64,000 nt of DNA from Theocolax elegans (lineage: Eukaryota; Arthropoda; Insecta; Hymenoptera; Cerocephalidae): NCBI GenBank assembly GCA_026168455.1, contig CM047431.1, positions 11,691,703-11,755,702 on the forward strand, given 5' to 3'. The notes under the pieces were generated by a model that did no database searches, had not been told where the DNA came from, and worked only from the letters and a program-made list of their open reading frames with translations. The position numbers and the translations under genes were made by a program. Of the stretch, positions 42,478 to 54,233 are shown piece by piece (position 1 is the stretch's first letter; each line of letters opens with the position of its first letter).

Positions 42478-45384
42478 GGTGCTCCAAATAAACCTCAACC
42501 ACTGCGCTATGGCCCAGGACCTGCTGTCCCAGCTGGTCAGAGAGGAGAGAGCGGACGTAGCGATCATCAGCGAGGAGTTCCGGGATCTCGAGAAGTCGAA
42601 CTGGGTAAGGGATGCCACGGGCAAGGCGGCCATCTGGGTATGTGGAAATATACACATCTCCAGAAAGATGGTCGCCCCCCTTCCCAGCTTCATCTGGGTG
42701 GAGGTGGCGGGGGTACGCATGTACAGCTGCTACTTCCCGCCCAGCGATTCCACCGAGGACTTTGCGAGATCTCTGGATGCAGTCATCACCAGTGCTCGGT
42801 CCTCACGGCTGCCGGTCGCAATCGGTGGGGACTTCAATGCTTGGGCAACGGACTGGGGCAGCGCCAAGACCAACGCGTGTGGTCGCGCACTCCTCGAGGC
42901 GTTCGCTCTTCTGGGTCTGGAGATCGCTAACACAGGGACAACCCCGACTTTCACCAAAGCCGGCAAGTCGTCCATAGTCGACCTCACCTTCGTCGATCCT
43001 AGATTGATGGGGGGAGGGGGACTCGGCTGGAAGTTAGCAATCGTTACACGGGTAGTGACCACCAAGCACTCGTGTACCAGCTCCAGCTGACCAGCGGGAG
43101 GACAAAGAGAGCAGGAAGAGGAGCAAGAGAGAGATGGGCACCAGCCACGTTTGATCGTGAGGCGTTCCTCTGCTCCCTTGAGGGGGCAAAAGTGGAGGGA
43201 ACCGCCGAAAAAAAAGCATGAGGCCTCACGAATGCCTTAACAGCGGCTTGCGATGCCTCTACGGCCGTGAAGTTCAATCCTCGCGGCCGCCCACCAATAA
43301 TCTGGTGGAATGAGGACATCGCAGAAAAGAGACGTGAGTGCCTGCGTGCCAGAAGGCTGCACCAAAGAGCGAGGGGAATACCGCGGTTCCAAGATCGTTC
43401 CGCAGAATACGAACAAAAGCGGAGGGATCTCAAGGTGGCCATCAAGACTGCCAAGAGAAGGTGTTGGCGGGAGCTCTGTGAGGAGGTGGACCACGACCCC
43501 TGGTGCAGACCGTATAAAACTGTTATGAATAAGATCAACCCCGGGGGCGCTGTTGCACCCACCGACCCAGTTTTTCTGGACGGAGTCGTCCGCCACCTGT
43601 TTCCAGAACATCGGAAAAGGGCAGCAGAGACGGGCCTGACGGCCACCATTGGTGCAGCCGAGTCGCCAGACATTAGTGAAGCCGAACTGAGGATGGCCGC
43701 TAAAGGTATTTCCGTACGTAAAGCCCCAGGGCCTGACGGAATACCTGGCCTGGCCGTCAAGACAGCGGCGATGACTGTTCCGGGCTTGTTCCTGGACGCA
43801 TTCAACGCATGCATATGAGAAGGTTGCTTCCTGGCCCAGTGGAAGACGCAGAGGCTGGTACTCCTACCGAAGGGAAACAAACCCCCGGAGGAGCCATCAT
43901 CTTACCGCCCGCTCTGTCTACTGGATATAGTCGGGAAGCTCCTGGAGCGGGTGATCTGCGCCAGGCTCGCAGCGGCCATCGGTCGGGCCGGAGACCTCTC
44001 CGACAACCAGTTCGGCTTCCGAAAGGGTCGATCGACCATGGACGCTGTAGGCAGAGTTGTTGGTATAGCCACAAACGCCATCAATACTGGTCGGAGTGCA
44101 AGGCGGATGTGTGCCATCATCACCTTGGACATCCGGAATGCCTTCAACTCGGCCAGATGGGACGACATTATGCTGTCCCTGCAGCACTTCCAAGTGCCAC
44201 TCTATCTCAGGGAGGTCACCTCGAGTTACCTGATTGACCGTACTCTGCTCTACGACACCGACGACGGTGTGCACTCCCACAACATCACGGGAGGCGTGCC
44301 GCAGGGTTCGGACGACGTGGCGGTAGTGGTGGTCGCAAAGAGTGTCGAAGAGATCGAATATCTCGGAGACGTCTCTATAGAAGTGATCGCCACTTGGTTG
44401 AGAGACCACGGACTTAGTCTGGCGGCGGAAAAAACGGAGGCGGTGCTCATCTCTCGCACAAAAAAGGAGAGGACCTTCACGGTAGGTAAAGAACGGATAC
44501 GGTCGGTGAAAACGTTGAAGTATTTAGGGGTCACAGTAGACGCGCGGCTGTCGTTCAAACACCATCTCGCGAACGCAGGCTCAAAGGCGACAAAGGTGGC
44601 CCGTGCGCTGGCGGGCATCATGCCCAACATCGGGGGACCCCAGCAACCGCGAAGGTCTCTCCTTGCCTCGGTGGTGAGCTCCGTAATTTTATACGGAGCT
44701 CCTATCTGGGCTGATGCCCTGAACAGGCACAAGAGCTTTGGTGCTCCGTGCCAGAGAGCCTGCAGGATAGCTGCGCTAAGGGTGGCCCGGGCGTACCGAA
44801 CCGTATCTGACATTGCGCTCTCGGTGGTCGCGGGGACCGCCCCCTTCGACCTCCTGGCAGCCGAGAGAGCTGAAAGACACCGTGAGGGTGGGCAACGCCT
44901 AGAAGAGAACCGCTGCCACAACCGATGGTCATTGCGGACCGTAGAGGAGTGGCAGCGGAGATGGGACTCAGCCAGGGACGGCCGCTGGACCCACCGCATC
45001 ATCCCGCGGATCCGGGAGTGGGTGAGCAGGAAACACGGCTTCGTCAGTTTCCAGCTTACCCAGGTGTTGACCGGGCACGGATGCTTCCGTAGTTACCTAT
45101 TTCGTATAGGGGTCTACGGCAGCGCAGAGTGCCCGGCTTGTCCAGGGGTGGACGAAGACGTGGAACACGTCCTCCTACGGTGTCCTCGTTTCAGGGAGGA
45201 ACGGGACCAATTTCAAATCACTTGGAGCGGTCCCCTCACCCCTGAGGGCATCGGGGCGTGCCTGCTTGACTCCCAGGAGAGATGGAACGCGGTGGTAACC
45301 CTCTGTACGTCCGTAGTGGACAGGCTGGGTCTCATCAGAAGAGAAGAGGAGAGAAGAGTTGCGATAGCAACATTAGTGAGCTAA
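42470..45384 (+). pseudogene. LINE ORF2: endonuclease-RT, disabled
   Basis: The ATG at 42470 overlaps the ORF1 stop. The endonuclease has VLQINLNHCAMAQDLL, ISEEF, GDFNAW and, in the shifted frame, GSDHQAL. An indel near 43036 shifts the frame. Nonsense codons follow at 43219-43221 and 43816-43818, the latter TGA where Arg is expected. Otherwise one frame runs to 45384 with RKAPGPDGIP, NQFGFRKGRSTMDAV and ITLDIRNAFNSA. At 44300-44320 PQGS is followed at once by DDVAVVV: the stretch between RT motifs B and C, including Phe-Ala of FADD, is deleted. The zinc motif CPACPGVDEDVEHVLLRCP remains. Not functional. Confidence 0.85.
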
Positions 45385-45569
45385 CCTAGCCGTTGCCTCC
45401 CCCCGCGAAGTAATGCCTTGCGGCGGTTTCCGCGGGGGAATAAAGGTAAGAAAAGAGGTGGAGTTTTAGTGGGTATGCCTATCGACATCCTTCGATAGGA
45501 GAGTCCTACACACGGGGAGTCTCGCATGGCTCCAGTCATGGTGCATTAAGCATTTCTCCACCTCTTCGG
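45385..45569 (+). other. Structured 3' UTR of the LINE
   Basis: Nested pairings are visible: CCCCGCG/CGCGGGG (about 45403-45437), AAGAGGTGGAG (45453-45463) with CTCCACCTCTT (45556-45566), and CCTATCGA/TCGATAGG inside. This is a likely RT recognition structure, by analogy with other R1/R2-type LINEs. Confidence 0.6.
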
Positions 45570-45572
45570 AAA

Positions 45573-45588
<16 letters not shown>

Positions 45589-45666
<78 letters not shown>

Positions 45667-45755
45667 ACACTCACACGCACACTTATATATATATATATGA
45701 CATATATATATAAAACATATATATATATATATAGGTTGAATTCTGAATTCTTAGA

Positions 45756-45786
<31 letters not shown>
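45589..45786. repeat. (AC)n, (TA)n and (CGG)n microsatellites
   Basis: (AC)n 45589-45680, (TA)n runs 45685-45733 and (CGG)n 45758-45786. They generate Val-Cys and Ala-rich artefact frames on the minus strand. Confidence 0.9.
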
Positions 45787-45835
45787 AAATATTTATATAT
45801 TATAGAGAGATATATATATATATACATATATTATA

Positions 45836-46465
45836 TTGCATATGTGTAAAGGTAAGCTACCATGTGAAGAAAGTTCACCCTTAAGGCCCCTAGCGTCGTG
45901 CGACCAAGAACAGCCGTCCTGGGCTTCACGCTCATTTAACCCCACACGCGACCGAGGCGAGATCGTGAGAAAGTGGGGAATAAAGTTCTCAGGGGACGGG
46001 AGCGAGAGCATTAACAGCTTCTTAGAGCGCGTGGATGACTGCAGAGTCCTAGCAAACATGACGCAGGATGAAGTCCTTCCTTCTCTTTCGCAGTTGCTGG
46101 TGGAAGACGCCGCAAGGTGGTACCGCAATAACAAAGGAAAGTGGAGGAATTGGGACGAATTCACGTGCTCAATCAAACGCTGGTACAGTGCCAGCGAAAC
46201 TTACCAAGAGAAGCTGATCCTTGAATGCACCTCACGTACTCAAGGCGAAGACGAACCGGTACGTGAGTACATGAATTGCATGATAGGATTGCTACAAGAG
46301 CTCGTCCCCAAGCCTAGCGAGAGGAACCAGGTAGATCCCCTCTACCGAAACATGCTGCCGAGAATCCAGCGCCTGTTCAAGCGAATCGAGGCGCAGACGA
46401 TTGAACAGCTGTTTGACTTGGCCCGTGAAGCGGAGAGGCTGCAAGAGCGCGAAAAACTCTACTAA
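45836..46465 (+). pseudogene. Gypsy gag, 5'-truncated copy
   Basis: 209-aa frame with a retrotransposon gag domain: KWGIKFSGDGSESINSFLE, VEDAARWYRNNKGKWRNW, then a C-terminal helical part ending in AEAERLQEREKLY-like sequence. Microsatellite lies directly upstream, so the 5' LTR and leader are missing. The frame overlaps the pol frame by about 65 bases. No zinc knuckle follows. It is related to the gypsy family at 59776-64000. Confidence 0.75.
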
Positions 46466-48690
46466 CCACCTTCAATGGAAGGGGAGCTGGTGCGGCCGGA
46501 GTTCGCGTATAAGGCCAAGAAGAAGTCAGAGAAGGCTCCTCCGAAGGCAAAATGTAATGGGGTCTAATGGCCTCACAATCGCCACTGCCCTGGGAAAATC
46601 ACTCTCTACCGAAAACGCGGGGAGAGTGAAATTGGTTGATGGACGTGCACAACCACTGAGTGGGCACGTAATGTTGCCTTTCACCATCGGTGGTGAGACC
46701 AAGGAGCTCAGGGTTGCCATTATGCCAAATCTGGACGCCGAATGTTACGTAGAAGTTAATTTCGTACGTGCATTTCGTGCAGTTCTAGACCCAGACGCTG
46801 ATCAGCTTTTCCTCAAAAGCAGCAAAGCCCACGTCCAGTTAGAGGTAGCTAGCTTGGACGGAGGTACGGCTTCTTTGTCGTCAGCAGGTGTGGCTGACGC
46901 AACCGACAGTCAACGCGAGGAATTGCGTCAGCTGTTGGACCGAGTTCTATCCAACACCATGCCAAAGATCGGTCGATCTCACGATGTCGAGCACACAATC
47001 GACGTCGGATCAGCCAAACCGATCAAGCAGCGGTACTACCCGGTCTCGGACAAAATCCAAGAAGAAATGCACCGCCAAGTGAAGGAGATGCTTGACTCCG
47101 GGGTCATTGAGCCCTCGACCAGCGGATGGTCCAACCCGGTGGTGATGGCGAGAAAGGATGACAATTCTAGACGGTTTTGTATCGACTTCAGGAAAGTCAA
47201 CGCTCTAACAAAACCAGATGCATATCCTTTGCCTTTCATGCATGATATACTGCGCAAACTAAGAAAGGCTCGCTATATCTCCACTCTCGACATGAATTGC
47301 GCCTATCATCAGATACCGTTGCAAGTCGAGTCGCGCCCTATTACTGCTTTCACAGTTCCTGGATTGGGACTGTTCCAGTTCACTAGGATGCCGTACGGAT
47401 TGGCATACGCGGGAGCGACCTTTCAACGGATGATAGACCAAGTCGTAGGACCAGATCTGGCGCCGCACGCTTATGCTTACCTTGATGATATTATCGTCGT
47501 GTCGGAGACATTCGAGGATCATAAGCGTTACCTAGAGGAAGTCCTTAAAAGACTGGCAGAAGCTAAGCTTTCAATAAACCGGGATAAGTGGGTTTTTTGT
47601 AAGTCGGATGTTAAGTATCTTGGCGTGCTGGTAAACCGGGACGGAGTACGTCCCGATCCCGCCAAAATAGAGCCGATAAAAGAGTATCCGGCTCCGAAGA
47701 ATATTAAACAGCTTCGCCGTTTCCTCGGTATGGCTTCTTGGCATAGGCGATTTATGCCGGATTACGCGACAATCGCAGAACTCTTGACGCGTTTAACCAA
47801 GAAGAACCAGCGGTATGAGTGGCTTGATGAGCAAGAACAAGCTTTCCAACAGCTCAAGGCCGTCTTAATGACAGCACCGATTCTGCAGCGTCCTGTCCCA
47901 AATGGGCAGTACATACTCCAACTCGTGGCTGGAGACGAAAGAGTTTTGGAGTACGCAAGTCGGATCTTGTTCCCAGCCGAGAGGAATTACAGTGTCACCG
48001 AACGAGAAAGTTTAGCCGTTGTCTGGGCAATAAAGAAGTTCAGGCAGTATATAGAAGGTTACGAGTTTCGAGTCGTAACCGACCACAACAGTTTGCGTTG
48101 GCTCTGCAATATGCGAACTCCAAGCGCACACCTTCACGATGGAGCTCAAGAAAGGTGCGCTTAATCATGTTCCAGACGCGCTCTTCAGAATGTATGAAGA
48201 GGGAGAGCCGACGATAGCCTCGGTCTCTTGGAGCGACACCACTGTTGACCCGTGGTATCTCTCATGGGTAAAGGATGTATCAGAGAGACCACGGGGATTC
48301 CCCGAATGGAAAGTAGTAGAAGAAAATCTATATACTTACCGGCCTGACCCCACCTTAGAGGACATCATGGGAGACACCGAGGCATGGAAGATGGTAGTGC
48401 CTCGAGATAATCGCCCGTCGATTCTAAGAGAATGTCACGACGATCCACCTGCTGGCCACTTAGGTCGCGAAAAGACTTTCGCACAGGTAGTCGTAGGTGA
48501 TGTGACTGGACCATTACCTCGCTCTACCCACGGATTCGAGTACATTCTGTAGTCTTCCAGGACTTATTTACGCGCTGAATTGAAGCGGTCCCAATTAGAA
48601 GAGCAAACGCAAAGACCATAGTAAAGGAGTTACACGAGCGTGTCCTCATGCGTTTCGGCACGCCGGAAGTATTTCACTCCGATAATGGGT
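46401..48690 (+). pseudogene. Gypsy pol (protease, RT, RNase H, integrase), disabled
   Basis: The protease-like start shows MPNLDAECYVEV in the place of the Asp-Thr-Gly site. The RT is well kept: FCIDFRKVNALTKPDAYPLP, LDMNCAYHQIPL, RMPYGL and AYLDDIIVV. The RNase H core is damaged: ILQ is followed directly by LVAGDERVLEYAS, whereas the intact relative (61216-64000) has TDASDTGIGAV between them. A frameshift lies near 48139. The integrase frame loses its HHCC finger (GHLGREKTFA joins QVVVGDVTGPLP). A further stop and shift at 48550 precede FGTPEVFHSDNG, where it ends. Confidence 0.85.
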
Positions 48691-49449
48691 GTCGAGCGCC
48701 CAGCACCAGCGACTCCCAGGAACCTGCGAGGATGGCGAAGTTGCCGCGCGCGAGAGCCCGACGGAGAGAGGGGAAACTGGCGAAGTCGAACGCATCGACG
48801 GGGAGAATCGATATTCAAGGTACGTGGTGCACCACTCGCGAGCCGCCGAAGCCGTAAAGACTCTCTCTTTACGGCTATATCTTTAAGTTAGGGATCGGCG
48901 GATCTCGCCCGCGCGCGATGGCGAGGAAGCTAAAGGGCGACCTCGTACGCGTGGTAGAAAGAGAGAAAGTGCGATTAACCCCGGTGGTTACACCTCGTCG
49001 CGAGACCTCACGCGGCCTATATACGGCTTTTGTAATTTCATTGTTCTTTTCTATGTTAAATCAAATTTATATTTCTTTATAATAAATAAAAATTCATATG
49101 TAATCAATATCCGAGTACGAGTTTAATTATTCATTACCGGCGTACGTTATTCCCGTTATCCCGAATACCGCCCTCTCCGTTCTAGGAGCGGCCGAGTTAA
49201 ACTTACCGCGAATTTATCCCTTTTATTCGCGTTCCTTTTCAGCTCACAACGTTTTTGCTGTACGAAGACGCGAGATCGGGAAGTGATCTCGCGGTTGCTA
49301 ACGGACATCGCAACGGTAGGTCGTGCGCGGGGTTCACTGATTCGAATCCGCCGCGCACTCTCGCGGCACTGCCTAGGGAGTGTAACTAGGCAGTGCCGTA
49401 GCAACCGATCCCTTTACCCCTACCTACGCGAGAGATTGTAACCCGTTAC
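48691..49449 (+). mobile_element. Probable 3' LTR or 3' region of the broken gypsy element
   Basis: Follows the integrase remnant. It contains CTATATACGGC, AATAAA near 49081 and the end CCCGTTACA at 49449, like the CCCTGTTACA end of the related family. The 5' boundary was not found, so an LTR is probable but not proven. Confidence 0.45.
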
Positions 49450-49509
49450 ATATGTTATCAAAATTTATTAGAGTAATAGTACTGTTTTTGTCAATATTAG
49501 TATTACTGT

Positions 49510-50110
49510 GACCACTCTATTTTACCGAAAACCCCTATAAAATATTTTTGGAATTTTTCTACTAAACCACCCTCTTACCCCCTTTCCATCAATCATTACA
49601 TGGGGGATAAATTGTGACTGGTTGTCATATTGAATGTTAACTCTTCCCCCCTCCTTCTTTCATCTTTAAAATGGGGGATAAAAAAGAATGGTTATCATAT
49701 TTTTATTCAACGAAAACGAAAATCCCTATTAAAGTTTTTCCAGAATTCTTATATTTTTAATCTCCCTTCCCTTCTACTTCCATCATCTTTTAAATAGGGG
49801 ATAAAAAAGAGTGGTTGTCATATTGTTATTCATGTGTACCGTAACCTAAATTATTTTTGGAATTTTTCTAATTTTATTTCCCCCCTCTCCCTCTTCCCCT
49901 TCCGCCATCTACCATTAAATGGAGGATAAATGAAGAGTGATTATCATATCGCCTTATATTCACCTTAATCGAAAATTCTCATTTTAGTTTTTTTAGAATT
50001 ATTATATTTTTAAACTCCCCCCCCCCCCCTCTACTGGTTGTCCTATTGTTATTCTCCGTAACCGCAAATCCCCATTAGTTTTTCTTACAATTCCTATATT
50101 TTTTATCCCG
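49510..50110. repeat. ~125-bp tandem repeat (minisatellite)
   Basis: The motif GGGGATAAA recurs at about 49602, 49672, 49795 and, as GAGGATAAA, 49921, with pyrimidine-rich stretches and TGGTTGTCATATTG between. Spacing is 70, 123 and 126 bases. Four to five diverged units. Confidence 0.65.
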
Positions 50111-51299
50111 TAATTTTTAGTGTTATCTCGAATTAACTAAGAAATTCCCGAAGTATCTAGGATATCTCGCAATTAGTGGAGTTATCCCGGAAAACCTCAG
50201 AAATTCCCGAAATATCCACGAAATCCCGGTGTATAAGAGAAATGCAACGATGTATAAAAGAAAATCAGGAAAAAAGTAATGTTCTATTCAACAAATTTTG
50301 CAAAAAATGTGAAACTTACTTTTGTACTAGATGCTTAGAGAAAAAGCAGAATTGCATTGAAAATTCTAAGTTAAAAATTAAATCTGCACCAACGTCTGTA
50401 GAATCTTCCTTAGTTGTGCATAAAAATGTTCAAGCAGACAAAAAGAAAAAGATTTATGCAATGTGAGAACCCGTAGATTTTGTAATACTTATCTAATTGA
50501 CATCTACAAAGAGTCCAAAGGTATTGATAAAAACAAGAATAAAAACAAAAAAAAATAAAAAATAAATATAATGTTTCTCGATACACGTCTACATCCTCGC
50601 AGTGAGAATCGGTAACAGTTATACTTACAGTACTGGCTAAAGACGTCGAAAAAAATTTATGAACTGAAAATTCGAAAAAATATTCGCCATATTGCACTGC
50701 TTTTTTGAATTTACGAATTAGAATGTTATAGTTTTGACGTTGGTTTCGTCATCAACAACCCGAAAGAGCTTTCTGCAATAGATTTCACGTAATTTGAAAA
50801 AAATACGCGAAATCAAAATCTATCAGTCGATATATTGGGTCCGCCATCTTAAATTTCCTATATTTGACTTAAAAATCGAAATCAACGCCCTCAAAAACAT
50901 AAACATACATACGCATATGAGTATATGTAAATATACATATTCAACCTTAGTTATTGTCAAATTATCCTATTTTGGGGGACCCTTAAACGAAAAAAGTAAA
51001 ATAACCAAATAGCATAACTCTATGCACTGCACTTCGACATCCCTGTTTTCATTTATTTTACTAAATTTCTAAGTGTATTAAATACTGCAAATTGCACTTT
51101 TTTGAAAAAAAAAAATTCCATAAAACAAGCTTTTTTTTAATGGAAAAATCAGAGATTGGAAATTATTTTTTCGTTTTCGAACTGGCATAAATCGATAGAG
51201 GGACCTCAAAAATAGTGGAATGCGGCTTTAGCATTTTTTCAGGGTGTGAAAATAGATAGCAAAAAGTTGTTGAAATTTGATGGCCAAAATGAACATTTT
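50111..51299. other. No gene recognised
   Basis: AT-rich; 50110-50240 has repeated ATATCCCG/AAATTCCCG motifs. A Cys-containing frame at 50176-50466 lacks an ATG start and any recognisable domain. Nothing further is supported. Confidence 0.4.
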
Positions 51300-52205
51300 G
51301 GGAGGAACTGGGTTAATCGCTTATAACTCAGAAACAAATAAAAATAGACAATTGAACCAAAAACCAGAAGAAAGTTGAATTCAAGTAGATATAATTTAAA
51401 AAAAGGAAGCAAAAATTGCTTCATTTTGATCAAAGTTATGACAAAAATAAAACTTGAAGATATTTTAACCAAAATTTAATATGAAAAGTTATTGTTTTTA
51501 GCCCAAAATTTTTCAATTTCATATTTTCTGCATTACTTTACTTTAACGGGGTGCCATAGTCAATATTTATCCTCCCTACCTTATCGACAATCGCGATTGT
51601 TAGTAATAAATTTGTAAATAAAACAGTATGTGAAAAAATAAGAGAAGAGGCGCCTTCGTTTATTGCTAATCTAATTGTGTGCCGAATTTGAAATTGAAAT
51701 ATTATTGCGTTTTCGAGAAAAGTCTTACCAAAAATGTGAACCTAACCTCAACGAAGTGGAAAGATTTGATATTTTTGGTAAGACTTTTCTCGAAAACGCA
51801 ATAATATTTTAATCTAAAATTCAGCACACAGTTAGATTGTCAATAAACGAAGGCGCCTCTTCTCTTATTTTTTCACATACTGTTCTAATTTTTTATTAAT
51901 TAATCATCAAAAATTGAGTATGGAACCCCCTTAAATGGAGCAATTTTAGCTTGTTTTTTTTTAATTATATCTACTTGAACTCGACTTTCTTTCTTCTGGT
52001 TTTTAGTTCGATTGTTCATTTTTATTTGTTTCGGAGTTATAGGCGATTAAACTGGAAGTAATTTTTATTGCATTTATTATTAGTTTTCGAATAACTTTCG
52101 TCAATGTGGTCATTGGCAAACAATAACTTGGCTTTCTTCATATTTCTACATTACAAAAGATATACCAAAGTTAGAATAAGATCCGTTTCCCGGAGTTCAT
52201 ATACT
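51300..52205. mobile_element. Relative of the 3105-3549 foldback, interrupted by a MITE
   Basis: CGCTTATAACTC-type sequence with AATTGAACCAAAAACCAG (about 51315-51370) recurs inverted at about 51990-52050. The right end carries CCGTTTCCCGGAGTTCAT like the first copy. A TTAA MITE (51547-51930) sits between the arms. The left end is not defined. Confidence 0.6.
51547..51930. mobile_element. TTAA-flanked palindromic MITE (384 bp)
   Basis: TTAA on both sides (51543-51546 and 51931-51934). The ends are inverted: GGGGTGCCATAGTCAAT against GGGGGTTCCATACTCAAT. The long inner arms include GAAGAGGCGCCTTCG-type sequence. Inserted in the foldback element around it. Confidence 0.7.
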
Positions 52206-53636
52206 CCCCCTATGAGTAAAGGAAATTTTTTATTTATAAATTAATTTACAAATTTACAAATTAATTAACGTGTTGTATTTGAAAAGATCCTGGTAGGATC
52301 GCCATTTGTGACGTGCACGATTTATTGCACGTATGCAAAAATTTATAAATACATGTACGGAAACCTTGAATCCATTTCCTGAAAAGAAAATATCAGTGAA
52401 AACAGAGAGACGCACCTTGCTCTCTCTCTGTAGCACCATCAAGTGCATGTGTATGTTGGTTATTGTGTATGCGTTGACGAGACCGAAGCATGGAAGACGT
52501 GCCTTGCTCTTCCATGAGCGGTTCGTGTATGTGTAGAGTTTCGACTCATTGGTTTGCAGAAAAGAAGGATAGAAAAGATTAAATTTGAAATTTCTTTATT
52601 CTGTTCGACTACTGGGGAGCGCACAGTGCCTCGGTCAGTAAAGATCTTGTGGTAAATATTAAGGCTGAGAGCCTTAAATACAAAAATATGAGATCGCTTT
52701 CTGCTCTTATCTAGACTCACGGTTGAGTTTAACTTTAACGTTTGGTTTTTCTTAGTTTTGCCACCTATGCGTTACTTTCGGTACTATATCTGTATAATAT
52801 AATTTACTAGTCAAATTATCGCATTATTTCTATGTACTTACATAAACTTTCGTTTAGATAGCAATTATTTATAATAATTTATACACTGTTTTCTTTTCTC
52901 TATATTATTTGTCTACATGTATTTAGAGGAAAGCGTTACAAGTGTTTCTACATTTACATATTTACCGACAGAGAATTGCAAATATCATAAAGCAATAAAA
53001 ATAATGTGTTTTTGTTATCATTCGTAAAGTTTGTAGTACTTTAGTTAAGAATAAATCATTAATTGTATACCAATTATTAATATATCTATCAGACAACTAT
53101 AAAAATAGTGTATAGAAACTACAATTTTGTAACATACAGTTTGTTTACTATGTTGCAGGTAATGCTGTTAATTAAAACTAGCGGACAATGGAAAAAATAT
53201 TTTATTAGTCGACGAAGTTTATTATCAAATGGATTTTTTGGAGGTTTATTTGTATCCTTTTTAAAAAATTATTCTTCTTATCTCAATAATTACATATTTT
53301 TATCTTAACATTTTTTAACATTCAGACATATGTGCTGTTCTGGACGTATCCTTTTTGAAATACTAAAATATTAAAATTTTTATACAATATAAGTTTTCTA
53401 TTGAAAATAGAAAGTTTTAATAAAAATTTGGGTTTGAGGCTGTGGGATCGAAATGCCTGAGATTATAATCAAGCAACGCTTTAGCGTACACTGGCAAGTA
53501 TAAATAAACCTTCGGTTTAGTTATACGAACCTGCAGACGCGAGCAATCCATCTATACTTTAAAATTGGGGTTTTTTCATCTGTCATATTTTTAATACAAT
53601 TAATAACTTATGCTCTTTGAAGGTATATGTACTTCA
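52206..53636. other. No gene recognised; possible LTR fragment
   Basis: On the minus strand, GCACGTCACAAATGGCGATCC near 52298-52318 looks like an LTR end followed by a primer-binding site. Sequence to about 52720 has a TATTTAAGG-type promoter motif. No LTR start or duplication was found. The rest is AT-rich and uninformative. Confidence 0.35.
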
Positions 53637-53640
53637 TTAA

Positions 53641-54154
53641 GGGGATGTCGGAGCTATAGCCTCCATCAAAAGCCGCTCGATCTCTCGGTTTCGAATGGCG
53701 CTGTAGTCAGGTGTCGATTTCTACGATAAACGTACTTAAAACATAAATTATAAATTTTACAGCTACATAGAGCTGTTGAAAGATACTTTCCCCCCTAGCT
53801 ATAACTAAAATTAAGGTAATTGTAATATTACTCTTGGCAGTAAATGTTTATTTTTTTAAAGAAATGTGAAATACGTTGCGTGTAGCATTACGGCAGATAT
53901 AGATTCATTGAATATGAGACGTATTTCACATTTCTTTAAAAAAATAAACATTTGATTCCAAGAGTAATATTATAATTACCTTAAGTTTAGTCATAGCTAG
54001 GGGGGAAAGTATCTTTCAACAGCTCTATGTAGCTGTAAAATTTATAATTTATGTTTTAAGTACGTTTATCGTAGAAATCGACACCTGACTACAGCGCCAT
54101 TCGAAACCGAGAGATCGAGCGGCTTTTGATGGAGGCTATAGCTCCGACATCCCC
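53641..54154. mobile_element. TTAA-flanked palindromic MITE (514 bp)
   Basis: TTAA at 53637-53640 and 54155-54158. The arms of about 230 bases are near-perfect inverted copies, from GGGGATGTCGGAGC inward, with a loop near 53870-53925. The two halves can form a long hairpin. No coding content. Confidence 0.85.
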
Positions 54155-54189
54155 TTAAAACGTTTTTGAAAAGTTATTTTCGTACTTGC

Positions 54190-54233
54190 GTACGCATACA
54201 CATGCGTGCGTGCGTGCGTGTGTATGTGTGTGC
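54190..54233. repeat. (GTGC/GTGT)n microsatellite
   Basis: CATGCGTGCGTGCGTGCGTG followed by TGTATGTGTGTGCG. Simple repeat. Confidence 0.8.

Larger units (their letters stand above)
41119..45589 (+). mobile_element. R1-clade, Waldo-like LINE inserted in an (AC)n microsatellite
   Basis: Full-length layout: short 5' UTR, ORF1, overlapping ORF2, structured 3' UTR and poly(A) (45570-45589). Both outer neighbours are (AC)n. R1-clade Waldo elements are known for insertion into (AC)n. ORF1 is open; ORF2 has a frameshift, two nonsense codons and a deletion. Confidence 0.8.

Noticed and set aside
43044..45002. Long minus-strand frames opposite LINE ORF2
   Set aside because: Antisense shadows of a GC-rich coding region without recognisable domains.
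45466..45827. Val-Cys and Ala-rich frames
   Set aside because: Microsatellite translation of (AC)n and (CGG)n.
50176..50466. 96-codon frame with CKKCETYFCTRC
   Set aside because: It starts with GTG, has no recognisable zinc-finger family beyond spaced Cys and lies in repeat-rich sequence. Not enough to call a gene.
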